DNA from: Epiperipatus broadwayi
Taxonomy: Eukaryota > Onychophora > Udeonychophora > Euonychophora > Peripatidae
DNA: 64,000 nucleotides
Assembly: GCA_028023455.1 (NCBI GenBank)
Contig: JAQFVV010012441.1
Location: 6,826,957-6,890,956 of the forward strand
Reading direction: 5' to 3'
This document shows positions 1-10,130 of the stretch, in pieces; within the stretch, counting starts at the first letter, position 1, and each line of letters begins with the position of its first letter. Both the position numbers and the translations under genes were made by a program. The notes beneath the pieces are model-generated. The model had not been told where the DNA came from and ran no database searches. It saw only the letters and a list, made by a program, of their open reading frames with translations.

Positions 1-540
1 TTACAAATAGAATAAACAACAAAGTGTGTTGTTTATTTCCACTTCATTTTGCTGAGAGATGTAAGTGGCAGTAGTTTCAGTTAATGTATAGCATGTTCAT
101 GGGCAGCAGCTGAATAGGCCCAAAGAGTTTGGGAATCTGGCACCAGATGAAACTATCTAGATAGCAGCTAGATACAAAGAGTTGCTTTTCCTGCAGATTT
201 CCAGTGAAGTTACCAAGAGAATTGTTACCAAGAGATGGAAGTAATTGCAACTAAATGAAGCTCACAGTGACAGGTACAATGCTCCTTGAAAAAGCCATAT
301 GTGTTCACATGCAGCTGAACTGGACCAGGGCCAAAAAGTTTGCAAAACCAAGGTCAATAGGAACCATCTTGAAAGCAGACAGTCTTAAAGTGCATCAGGG
401 AAAATGAACCATAGGGGACTGTAGAGACATTTGTGTTGTGAGTGTAGGAGACTGTTTGCTATTCTTATTATGTACTATTTTGTTTGTTGGTATTCAGAAT
501 GATTGCATTTCGAATATGCAATATGCTGGCACAGTTGCAT
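1..540. repeat. Diverged direct repeat, copy 1
   Basis: This segment matches 1283-1790 by eye over most of its length. Shared words include AACAAAGTG, TTTCC.GTTCATTTTGC, CAGCAGCTGAA.AGGCCCA and TACTATTTTGTTTGTTGGT. Copy 1 starts at the window edge, so its left end is unknown. It holds an extra stretch near 300-340 that copy 2 lacks. The family is not recognised. The second copy keeps a short open frame that is broken here by stops, so both copies are probably decayed remains of one coding or transposon segment. Confidence 0.6.
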
Positions 541-1282
541 TTCACCTGTGAGTAGTGAATAGGTCTCAATTACACAACAAGCTTAGCTGCAGTTGAGAGA
601 AACATGGTGAAAATGTAAATGCTAGTTAGTAAACAATGGTGCAGAAACCATAAAACTGGGGAGTACCCAAAATGCTGACAATGGAAGTGAAATGTTTAAC
701 ATATTTGCTGAAAATATATGTGATTCCATTTGGTGAAAGTTAGTAAATAAAATGCTTGCACAAATGCCACTGGAAGCTGAGCCCCACCATCCTTTCACAG
801 TCACCATTTAACCTGTAAATAGTGAAGTTCAGCAGCAGCTTGAAATGGACACTTCTAAAATGAAAAAAACAGGAAAAATCAAGTGTTTCTCCAAGTTGGA
901 AAGAGAAAAAAAAGACCCAAGTCGGTGAGGCATCACAATAAGGGTTTTTCTGAAGTGGAGGAGGTAGAGTATTTTTGTAAAAATATATTTACATTAATAT
1001 AAGTTGGTGCACTCTAGAGAAAATAGAAAATATTAAAAAAATATATAGAGTTTGTGAGTTGATAAGTGGTAAATTTAATTAAATAATTTATGTTAATTGT
1101 GATTGATAAATTCCAAGAAATATTTGCTGATTGAAAATATTTCTTGATAAGAGAACTATTTAATTAATGGACAATATTACCTTATATGAAAGGAATTCCT
1201 AAGGCACCAATTAATTAGTTATAGAACTAAAAACATTATTGTATAGGAAAGAAACTAATTAATTGTGTGAGTAATTAAAAAT
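541..1282. other. Unassigned sequence between the repeat copies
   Basis: No supportable gene. The minus-strand open frame at 622-807 has no recognisable motif. The 840-960 part is purine-rich with A-runs. The rest is AT-rich spacer that gives no match to other parts of the window that I could see. Confidence 0.4.
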
Positions 1283-1790
1283 TATAGAGTAAGCAACAAA
1301 GTGCATTGTTCATTTCCAGTTCATTTTGCAGACAGATGTAATTTCCAGTAGCTTCAGTTACTGTGTAGTGCTCTCAGTGAAAATATATTCATGGACAGCA
1401 GCTGAAGAGGCCCATAAAGTGTTTGAGAAACCAGCACCAGAGGAAACCATCTGGATAGCAGCTAGATGTGGAGAGTTGATTTTCCAATGGATTTTCCGTG
1501 AATTTACCAAGAGGACTGCTGCAGAGAGATGAAAGTAATTGCAGCTAAAAAGTGCATAGTGATAGTCACAGTGCTCTATGACAAATCCATGTGTGAGTTT
1601 GGAAAACTGAGACTAATGGGAACTGTCTTGAAAGCATCCAGATTTAAATTGCCTTGGGGGAAATAAACTATAGGTAACTATAGAGATATTTGTATTGTGA
1701 GTGTAGCAGACAGTTCACTATTCTTATTATGTACTATTTTTGTTTGTTGGTGTTCAAAATGATTGCATTTTGAATACATAGCAGTAGCTA
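1283..1790 (+). repeat. Diverged direct repeat, copy 2, with a short open frame
   Basis: This is the second copy of the unit at 1-540. An open frame at 1326-1532 (68 codons, plus strand) contains APEE, AARCGEL and a basic end KRTAAER. The same reading can be followed in copy 1 with substitutions and stops. The residue pattern is faintly like a small Myb/SANT or MADF-type helical domain, but no diagnostic motif is present and I would not name it. It is most likely a fragment of a decayed transposon or retroelement protein. Confidence 0.45.
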
Positions 1791-2671
1791 TAATTATTTT
1801 TGTTTCTTCTTTCCTAGAGAATCTCAGATAAATTATATGCAATAGTTAATAGGCAATTCCTAAAGTTATCAATCCAAACATTGTCATGTTTTGTTTTGTT
1901 TTTTCAAAATTAAAACTCAGGCTTTAATTTTCTTTTTAAAAAGTAAGTTTGACCAGAATAATCCATATTACATCTTCTGAAATTATTGAAGTCTTGATAA
2001 GTACGATCTTTAGTAAGTTTACATGAACATTATTAAATTGTTCCTTTCTTTTGTAAATTAAAAAAAAACATTTGTTTTCAAGTTCAGCCAAGTCCTTTTT
2101 TTATTTTATTATTGCTTTTACCTCTCATTAAGATCAGAGTGATCTAGAAAATCTTTTTTCTTTTATTTTTGATCAATTAAAGTCATTTTTATATATGCAC
2201 TAATTAATTTTAACAGGACAAACATTCCAAACTTTAGTTTTTTGTTGTTTTTATTAAAAAATGGTGAATTTCATTGTTATACATCATCAATAGATAACTA
2301 TTCTTTTGTGTGTGTTTTTATACAATTGATCTATTAATTTTTAATTACATTGTAAACATTTATTTATTTTTTATTTAATTAAAACATAAAAATAAAATGT
2401 AAGTTCTTAAATTATACTTATCTGATATATGTTTTTACAAACATATTTGCTAAACATAATAGTTTTTTATATGATTTTATATCAACATATACACATATAT
2501 TTAGAAAATTCTCTTTATTTTCATTTAATAATGAATGTCCATGTAATAACTTTTACTAACTTCTTTACAAATCTTGTCAACTGTCTCCCCTATTAATATA
2601 ACCTTTCTATTTGCTACAAAGTGGTCTCAAATCACTAACATGAAATATGTTATTTCACTATATATATATAT
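1791..2671. other. AT-rich spacer, nothing seen
   Basis: Long T- and A-runs and no open frame of note on either strand. It ends in a (TA)n tract at about 2660-2673 that abuts the hairpin element. Confidence 0.5.
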
Positions 2672-2890
2672 ATGATCAACAGATGGCGTTTTTACCAAAA
2701 ACACGATCAAGCGTTTGTTTACATAAACGATCAAAGAGTCAGAATTAACTATCTCTTTCGTTAATTCTGACTCTTTGATCGTTTATGTAAACAAACGCTT
2801 GATCGTGTTTTTGGTAAAAACGCCATCTGTTGATCATAAATACAAGCGTCAGCAGGTTTTAACGTGATTAAAACTTGATTTTGTTTTTCA
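2672..2890. mobile_element. Fold-back element with perfect 78-bp inverted arms
   Basis: Positions 2672-2749 and 2760-2837 are perfect reverse complements of each other, separated by a 10-base loop. The right arm continues to 2890 with sequence the left arm lacks. The whole lies between two (TA)n tracts. Read on the minus strand from 2890, the sequence follows the repeated unit at 17,969-18,141 and 18,380-18,554: GAAAAACAAAA, AAACCTGCT, GCTTGTA, TGATCAA, then TTTACATAAACG. So this is a partial copy of that family, turned back on itself just before the hammerhead-like part. Perfect arm identity means a recent event, or a fold-back artefact of library or assembly. Confidence 0.75.
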
Positions 2891-3128
2891 TATATATATA
2901 TATTTAGAAGGGATTCTGATGATGGAATACTCAATGTCCTTGGAGATGACAATATTGTTGTCATTCTGATGTTGACCTTAAGTCACTCTGATCTCTCATG
3001 TATAAGACTCTAATATATCCATTTAAATACACAGAAGATGGACGGGCAGTATACAGGGGAAATATGTTAATATTTAAATACACCCAGGTCTCTTTTTGTG
3101 TGGATTTTTTTAATGCAATTTTGTAGTT

Positions 3129-3413
3129 ATGCGGTTCATGTTTCTTCTTAATATCTTTTTATGCGGTTTTCTTTTATGCAATAAAGAAGTACATATTTTA
3201 CTTAAAATTGGAATTTCCCCATTTTATATACATGCATTAAATTTTACATACTTTAAATGCCTGTTGAAAAAAGGTTTGGCAATAAATTTAGATACCATAG
3301 AAGATTTAGAAAAAGATAATGAAACAGAAGTGGAACCTGTTTGTTTCACAGCAAAAATGATTCGAGAAAGTCTTCAACTTTATAATCTATTGGATAATCA
3401 TTTTAATTGTTAA
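3129..3413 (+). pseudogene. Possible transposase C-terminal remnant
   Basis: A 94-codon open frame lies inside the TA-flanked transposon. Its first third is hydrophobic and overlaps the terminal repeat region, so it is probably not real coding. The last 45 codons (IEDLEKDNETEVEP, then CFTAKMIRESLQLYNLLDNH) are unusually protein-like for this DNA. They resemble the acidic linker plus helical segment near the C-terminus of pogo/Tigger transposases, which often reads as an FT.K.L.E...L...L pattern. The DDE catalytic core is absent. The assignment fits the TA target site but is tentative. Confidence 0.35.
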
Positions 3414-3465
3414 TGACACAAATTATGAACTAAATTCCAATGAGAGCTAAATAGTTGTATGTCTG

Positions 3466-3758
3466 TGTATGTTTATATTTTCTTTTATACACATATAAAC
3501 ATGTAGAAACATTTAGACAGAAAAAAGTTACAAGTAAAAATATTTAAGAACTTTTAATTTCTATTTAAAAAGAATGTATCTTTAAAAGTTTTTAAATATT
3601 CTTACTTCTAACTTTTTTCTGTCTAAAAGTTCCTCCATGTATATATGTATAAAAAAATTTAACCATTAGTCATTATTAACACACTCGTAGAAGTGGGTTA
3701 AATATATATAGTTGCACTCATGGAAGTGCATTCTCTAATAGCTAGACATAGCAGTCTG
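3466..3758. mobile_element. Nested insertion inside the DNA transposon
   Basis: The related copy at 52 kb reads straight through TATGTCTGGATATCA. Here the same words are split, TATGTCTG at about 3458-3465 and GTCTGGATATCA from 3754, with about 290 bp between them. The inserted sequence contains inverted segments: TTTAGACAGAAAAAAGTTA near 3515 and its near complement TAACTTTTTTCTGTC near 3610. This is a fold-back or MITE-type insertion younger than its host element. The repeated GTCTG may be its target duplication. Confidence 0.55.
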
Positions 3759-4359
3759 GATATCATGAGCTTCATAAATAATTAGTAAAATCATTGTCTC
3801 AAAGTTTAATTACTGATTACATTGTCAACAGAAAACCATTAACCCAGCATGAGACTAAAGTTGGTGCTAATTGTATTTCTTCTTCTGATGAATCTGATGT
3901 CTTACTGGTTCACAAATAAATTGCATATTGTCAAATAGCGATATTGATTAAAATATGTATGAAAAAATGTAAAATAAATTAACATAAAAACATATTGTTT
4001 TGAATAAAATTAAATAGTTAATAATAAAAAAAGCAAAAAAAGTTTGTTTTCTATCATTTTTTTTTCTAATATTTGAAACTTTTTATTAGTCATAGTTTAT
4101 TTCCTTTTTTATGCAAATTTTGCAGTAAATTTACTTTGTTGCTTTGATTATATGAGATTTCAAAAATTACAGAACATATCCCACATTTTTCAAGGTAAGT
4201 TAAGTCTATTTTTATGCAATTTTTTTAATGCAGGTTTTCTGTGGAACCTATTACCACATAAAAAGATACCCAGGTGTACAAGAATACTGTCTATACTTTT
4301 ATGCTCCCTACAGATCTTCACTCCATCTCATACATCAAGGACTTTGAGTGTTCCATGAT

Positions 4360-4467
4360 TAGAACTTCAATGACATTAGATGGCTGAAGAATTGGAGAGT
4401 GGAGAACATTGAAGTTTGTCCATTAAAGAATGAAGATTTGCTACCTTAATATAAACTGAGCACTGAT

Positions 4468-4499
<32 letters not shown>

Positions 4500-5330
4500 G
4501 AAGATGATGATCTGGACCATGTCCTAAATTTAATTTCCAGTATTTACTCTAGTGAGCATTCAGTAGACTGAATGAAAACATTAATTACATATTGTTTTGG
4601 AAATAGATTGCATCTTAGTATAAGTCCAGTCTATCCTTTTTTTAACTATTATAAATGGATATGTAATGGTCTGTTAATATGAAGAATTAGATTGGCATAA
4701 TTCCTACATGGGTATGACCACAATGTCAAATCCATCAAAGTCACTGAGCATCACATTGTTGATTTTTCAATGAAATAAACATTTTTTGTGAAGGGTGAGA
4801 AGATTGAAGTCTGTCCATTAAAGATAAGGAATTGGTATTTTAATATAAGCTCAGCACTGATTATACATATGTGTGTGAGATTACAATCTGACTCAACGAT
4901 GAGTGTTGGCTCTGCACAAAATATGTATATATTGGGAATCATTTATCATTTTCACATGTGTGTGGTTATGTGTATCAATTGTTTAAGATAGAGTGTAGAA
5001 TGAATATAGACTGAAATTCCTACATTCAAACCTCTCTATTTATTATATTAAACATCCAGTATATTGAATATGTTAATATACACATTTTCTTGGAAATAGG
5101 TTGCATCACAGTATAAGTCCAACCCATCCAGTCTATCCCTCTCCTATTAATATAAATGGATACCTAATGGTCCAATAATATGAGGGGTTAGATTGACAAT
5201 ATCTATAAGGCTATGGCTACAATATTAAATATATCAAGAGCTTTGAGCATTCAATCATTGGTTAGAAGATTGAAGCTTCTCTTTTAAATTTTAAGTAATT
5301 TCTATCTTAATATAAGCTGAGCACTCTTTG
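4360..5330 (+). repeat. Tandem units of about 400-470 bp (retrozyme-like family)
   Basis: The same series of words recurs: GAAGATTGAAG, TCCATTAAAG, TTAATATAAGCTGAGCACTGATTATA, GGTTGCATC, AGTATAAGTCCA, GGTTAGATTG and GAGCATTCA. The anchor around GATTGAAG occurs near 4405, 4800 and 5266, giving periods of about 395 and 466 bp, so at least two units stand head to tail. There is no open frame of note. Single units of the family occur at 6780-7000 (reversed), 7195-7500, 11,341-11,430 and about 23,905-23,975 (reversed). Several copies carry a decayed hammerhead-like motif just after the conserved TTAATATAA.CTGAGCA block. Confidence 0.65.
4889..4937 (+). ncRNA. Decayed hammerhead-ribozyme-like motif, copy 1
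   Basis: The order of parts follows a type I hammerhead: stem I half TCAA, core CGATGA (one base short of CTGATGA), stem II GTGTT..TGCAC around loop GGCTC, then AAAA in place of GAAA, a TATATA-type stem III, and stem I return TTGG. The core damage predicts it is inactive. It counts mainly because independent copies are damaged at different bases around the same plan. Confidence 0.4.
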
Positions 5331-6130
5331 CAAAGAAAATAATAAATTCATGCAGCGCTATACTGTTTGTTATCAATATTTCCAAAAAAATACTTGTATT
5401 TCCCTGCATTATTAAAAATGTAACATTCATTTTCAATTTTGCATTTTTTCATAGCACCATTCATTGTTAGATCATAATATGACTTCAAAAATGCACTGGT
5501 TAAGGTTAAATAACAGATAGGTAACAACTCAATTATGAGTATGGAAATGTCCACATAGTTTTGTCAAACATTGGTGGTCAAAAGGTCAGCGGCAGCTGCT
5601 TTACAAGTAGTTGTCCCAGGTTAGTGGATTTGCTTCCCCACTAATGCTATGACATATGAGAAATGTCCATATAGTTTATGCATGCAGCAAACAGCATGGC
5701 ATATGAATAACTGTTCATAATCATTAAGTGATTGCTAAATTCTGTAATAGTAAAATCTGTTTGAGAATGGGGTATTGTGATTTTGAAGACTAAATAAAGT
5801 TCCTTAAAATAAGCATAATTCCTGGCTCACAATCAGCCATATACTTGTTTATGTACTTTTGAATAACTCTCACATATTACCAAATGTGTATTGCATAATT
5901 TATATAATATAATCTTTGGAAAACACATTTTTAAAAAATGTTACTTTTGTGTATGGGCTGCAGGTATTTCTCACTCCCGCATTAGAAAAATTTAATCTTT
6001 ATTAAAATTTTTGCAAGTTTGAATTTCTATAAAATCATTAACAATTAAATCTTAATAATGAAAATAGTTCAATATGTAATTACAAATATATATATATATG
6101 TTATACTTAATGTTTTCATGGTTATATGAT
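5331..6130. other. Spacer, nothing seen
   Basis: No gene or clear repeat, apart from a weak direct repetition of GAAATGTCCA.ATAGTT near 5542 and 5659. A (TA)n tract at 6085-6099 precedes the next element. Confidence 0.4.
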
Positions 6131-6333
6131 GTAGATAAATTATAAGTTTTTGGGATATACCGTGTCTTATTTTCCATTGAGCACCGATATTTCGACAGAA
6201 TAGCAACCGCCATTTTCAAGGTTAACTTTTGAAAAAAGTTAACCTTGAAAAATGGCAGTTGCTATTCCGTCGAAATATCGTGCTCAATGGAAAATAAGAC
6301 ACGGTATATCCCAAAAACTTATAATTTATCTAC
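6131..6333. mobile_element. 203-bp fold-back element (MITE-like)
   Basis: The two halves are near-perfect reverse complements. The left half starts GTAGATAAATTATAAG and the right half ends CTTATAATTTATCTAC, with the axis near 6232 at AAGGTTAACTTTT/AAAAGTTAACCTT. Only a few mismatches are visible. It sits directly against a (TA)n(TG)n tract on the right. It has no coding capacity, and nothing else in the window matches it. Confidence 0.8.
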
Positions 6334-6639
6334 ATATATATATATATATATATGTGTGTGTGTTTATTAATGATTGCATATAACAATATTTAGCATTGAA
6401 CATTATTACACTTATTATTTAAATAATACTTTGGGTGCAATTTGAAATTTATAATTGCAGTTTGTAATGTTATAATTGACTATTTATTAGTCTGCATTCA
6501 GAACAAGTCATATTTACCCGTTTAAGGAGGTTTATTTAAACTTCATTGTATCAATAATTTCAATCTCTGTGGTCAAATTGCAATCTTTAGTGTCTATATA
6601 AATATATTAGACCATTAATAAGCAAGGGGGTTTCACCTT

Positions 6640-6735
6640 TATTGTTAAAAGAATGTTACCTTGACAACAGTTTGAAGTTGTTCATTGTTATTGATATTGG
6701 GATTGTCTAAGTGTTGAATGGTTTTTAATGATATA
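6640..6735 (+). repeat. Half of the fold-back family seen at 36.5 kb
   Basis: CTTGACAACAGTTTGAA, TTGATATTGGG.TTGTCTAAGTG and GGTTTTTAATGAT match the right arm of the inverted-repeat element at 36,451-36,604. The opposite arm cannot be found here, so this is a truncated copy. Confidence 0.6.
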
Positions 6736-6779
6736 GTGACATGAACACAGAACTTTCAAACTATTGACAGCTATCCATT

Positions 6780-7000
6780 TTATACAACTGGTACACATGA
6801 CCACATACACGTGGAACAGTTAAATCATCTCCAATATAGATATTTAGTGCTGAACCATCACTCATTAGTTGGTCCAGATCACCATTTCTCACACTGATAT
6901 ACAATCTCTGCTCAGTTTATATTAAGATAGCATATCTTCAAACATTAATGGACACACTTTAATATTCTCCACTCATCAACTCAGTTTGAAAGTCTGAGTT
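6780..7000 (-). repeat. Reversed unit of the hammerhead-bearing family
   Basis: Read on the minus strand it gives TTAATATAAACTGAGCAGAGATTG, then GGTGATCTGGACCAACTAATGAG. This matches the plus-strand units at 4360-5330 and 7195-7500. The copy is single and bordered by unrelated sequence. Confidence 0.6.
6831..6874 (-). ncRNA. Decayed hammerhead-ribozyme-like motif, copy 2
   Basis: On the minus strand: stem I CCAA, core CTAATGA (one substitution from CTGATGA), stem II GTGAT..AGCAC with loop GGTTC, TAAA instead of GAAA, stem III TATCTATA, and stem I return TTGG. The stem I pairing is complete. Two core changes predict little or no activity. Confidence 0.4.
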
Positions 7001-7194
7001 CAAGTCCTTGTAAATACATTAAGTTTTGTATTGATAATATACATGTATTTAAATATTATATATTCTGTCTGTATTATGCCCATTCCTCTTCTGAATATTT
7101 AAATGAACATATTAAGATACTATATGTAAGAGGTCTGAGAGATTTAAAGTCAATGTGGGTATGACAGTAATATTGGCATCAACATGGGCTTTTA

Positions 7195-7500
7195 TTGTTC
7201 CATCCTCGGATTTTCAATGATAAGAATGGCTTAAGAGTTGGAGAGTGGAGATGATTGAAGCTTGTCTATTAAAGTTTGAACATTTTCCACCTTAATATAA
7301 ACTGAGCAGTGATTGTATATATGTTTGGAAGATAGTGATCTGGAATAGCTGATGAGTACTGGTTCAGAACGATATATATATATATTGGATACCATATATC
7401 TGGTTCAGATATATATATATATATATTGGAGACCATTTATCTTTTTCACATCTATGTGGTCGTGTGTATCAATTGTATAAGATGGATTGGATAACTGTGG
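7195..7500 (+). repeat. Unit of the hammerhead-bearing family
   Basis: Carries GGAGAGTGGAGATGATTGAAG, CCACCTTAATATAAACTGAGCA and GTGATCTGGAATAGCTGATGAG, closely matching 4380-4520. After the motif, CATTTATC.TTTTTCACAT and GTGTGTATCAATTGTATAAGATGG also match 4940-4990 and the reversed copy at 6780. A partial tandem repeat of GGA.ACCAT.TATC.GGTTCAG lies at 7365-7440. Confidence 0.6.
7341..7390 (+). ncRNA. Hammerhead-like motif, copy 3, with intact CTGATGA
   Basis: The core CTGATGA is intact at 7349-7355. It is followed by stem II GTACT..AGAAC with loop GGTTC and one mismatch, then GATA where GAAA is expected, a (TA)n stem III and TTGG. The left half of stem I is altered, so pairing with TTGG is poor. 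Probably inactive. Confidence 0.4.
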
Positions 7501-8316
7501 GGAGTTTGAAAGTCAAAATTCAAGTGCCTTATAATTACATTCAATTTAGTACTGACGATATGCGCCTATTTAAATATTATATACTAATTACGCATGCATT
7601 AAGCTACATTAGTATCATTTATATATATTTTTTTAAATTTAAAATTTACACTACAATGTATATCCTCGAATATCTTATATTCAATCAAACTCATGAACAT
7701 TAAAAACCACAAGAAATTATATATATATATGCGTATATGTGTATTGCACGAATTGAGGAATATTTATATCTCCGGGAAATTAAAAAGAAAATAATTATTA
7801 AATTATATATATATAACATTGTAAATTGTGAATTAATGCAAATAAATTCTAATTTTATTTTATAAAAAGCTTATTAAAGGGTCCTTCTGTGATCTGATTC
7901 ATAAGTTACAAGTTTCACTTCTTTAATGTAATAATTTGTATTATTATATTAACAAAATAAAGGGTTTGAAAACAATGTGGAAAGCATCTAGATACTGTTT
8001 ATACAGCTAATAAGAAAATTCGTGTTCCACAGAAAGATGTTATAGTATACACACCAACAAAGTATTAAAACAATTTAATTATTCTGATACGTTTTTCAAC
8101 ATTGCTGTATCACTTATAAACTTATGTCAAATTATATTTCTGTACTATTATAAAATGATTCTAAATTGCAGTCATCAGTTAAAAATTATTAGCACTTTTT
8201 TTATCTTTTAATTTAGTGATGTAGCATCTCAAACGCGCTAAACTACATTATAAAACAATGAGTTGAATTTTGCAGCTTTAAAATAATAAATTCAGTTTGA
8301 ACAATTAAATGGAACT
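7501..8316. other. Spacer, nothing seen
   Basis: AT-rich with short (TA)n tracts near 7720 and 7805. The plus-strand frame at 7464-7703 is low-complexity and has no motif, so it is not called. Confidence 0.4.
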
Positions 8317-10130
8317 TTTTTTTTTTTTTTAACTTTATTAGTAACAAAATATTTACAAGAATTAGTATATTTACATTAAGAGCTTTTTACATTTTTTTTT
8401 TTTAATTTTTAATTTCTTAGGATGTTTTTAGAATATAATGATTTAAAACAAGATTATTACTATCATGGTATTAATGAGCAACTAAGGAATACATTGCTTT
8501 GCCATATTTTTCTTGTGACATTACTAGGTATATATTTCTGAGCATAAAGATAAATGTTATACCATTCTTTGTTTGTTTTTTAAGTACATTGTATTTTTTG
8601 TTATCAAATATTACAGCACTATGGGCAAGCCATACTGTTCTTAGAGTGTGAACGGTTACAAGAGCATTGAATGGTTTTAATTTCTTTATATTATTTATTA
8701 GGATATTTTTTAAATTAATTGTGTCTTTGTGGAATACAAAGCAGTGTAAGGTTGAAAAGAATGGACATGTCTCAAAGATATGTGATGAATTTTCTGGGAA
8801 CAAATTGCATAGTATACAAGTAGGATCAATGTTTAGTTTAAATCGATTTATGAGAAATAACTTTGTTGGTATTATATCAAGTAGCAGATTATACAGGAAT
8901 TTTAACCATGAGTGAGGCACATACAAATTTTGAAATTTAGTCAGTGTTCTTGCAGTAGATAGTTTTGACCAAAGTTGTCTATCGGGATAATTAATTTTTT
9001 TTAGATCTTTGTATGACAAATTAATTAGAGTATTAATGTTAGAATTGTCCAGTAAATCAGCATGCTCAATGGCATGATCAGTGAAGAAGTGGCAATTCGC
9101 ATATGGAGTAATAGCAAGCAGAAGTAGAGGTGGAGGAGTTGTTTTTAAAAAGGGATTAGTAGTGATAACAATGTACATCTTAGCTCTAATGTAGGAGGTG
9201 AATGATTGAGGAGCTATTAGGTTAAGCCCACCCTTGCATATTGGAAAACAGGTATTTTCTATTGATAGAAGATGTGATGTTGATCCCCATATATATTTTT
9301 TGCTATACTCATGAAATATTTAATAGTTTTTTTTGAAGATGCATCCAAGGGCTGTAATAGGCAAGAATACCTCCTAGAATGGCATTGATGATACGAACTT
9401 TCATTATAGGGTACAGTAATCTTGAGTTGAAGCACTTTATTTTTTTATTAAATTTGTCTATGACAAGAAGATTTAAGTGATGACTTAGTTGTGTTTTTGA
9501 GAAATTAATAGGTATGCCAAGAAATGAAGAAAATGAACCTGTAAAGTGTGAGAGAAAAGGATGATTTGTTTATTTGTATTGTGGATCCTGTTATAGTTTC
9601 AAATTTCTTAAGTTTATGAAGTAGCATAGGTATATTTTGCAGGTCCCTGAATATTATCAAAACGTCATAAACATATGAAATGATCTTAACAGTTGTGCCT
9701 AGGTGTGGAAGAAAAATACCATCTATTCATTGCTCTATGTCCTTAATCAAGGGGTCTATGTATATCACAAAAAGTAATGATGCAAGTGGGGAGCCTTGTG
9801 GAATACCTCTACTTGGCTTAAAGGGTTGAGAGAGTCTCATGTAATTTTTAGTCTAATTATTCTATTGTTAAGATAGTTTTTAATAGCTGTAACAAGGTGT
9901 GTATGATTTGAAAGCATTTGATTAAGTACAGAGAATAAAAAGTTCCAATTTACAATGTCAAAGGCAGACTTAAAGTCTACCTGGCATGCCACATAGTTTG
10001 TTAGTTTGTTTTGTTTAATATAAAGTATTGCTTCTTGTGCTAATAATATTGCTTGAGATGCTTTTTGAATCAATATCTTGTATAAGTGACTTACTACACA
10101 GCTAATTATAAGCAAAGGTCAACAACAGCA
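8317..10130 (-). pseudogene. 5'-truncated LINE with zinc-binding C-terminus
   Basis: Reading the minus strand, reverse transcriptase motif A is seen as DFKSAFD (9957-9977), then motif B GIPQGSPLASLLF near 9790. Motif C reads YVYDV (9661-9675), where a catalytic Y.DD is expected, so the enzyme is dead. Stops interrupt the frame, for example just after DPLIKDIEQ. The last 235 codons (8471-9178) stay open and hold a C..C....E...H....C cluster of the kind found at the C-terminus of several non-LTR clades. The 3' end has AATAAA about 20 bases before a poly(A) run (poly-T at 8319-8331 on the plus strand). Layout and motifs match the LINEs at 58.5 and 61.2 kb, so they are probably related families. 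Confidence 0.85.

Larger units (their letters stand above)
3081..4276 (+). mobile_element. TA-flanked DNA transposon, copy 1
   Basis: Terminal inverted repeats begin CACCCAGGTCTCTTTTTGTG on the left and, as reverse complement, CACCTGGGTATCTTTTTATG on the right, next to TA on both sides. TA target duplication is typical of the Tc1/mariner/pogo group. Two shorter relatives with the same ends lie at 52,012-52,979 and 55,135-56,039. All three share the internal stretch around AAAACCATTAAC.CAGCA. At about 1.2 kb this is the longest copy; its extra length comes partly from a nested insertion. It is non-autonomous as it stands, with only a short coding remnant. Confidence 0.8.

Noticed and set aside
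2910-2935. Hammerhead core from CTGATGA at 2913 (and again near 3893)
   Set aside because: No GAAA strand and no matching stem halves within reach at either site.
6131-6333. Bacterial-type terminator or regulatory hairpin
   Set aside because: 200-bp near-perfect fold-back in eukaryotic repeat DNA; better explained as a MITE-like element.
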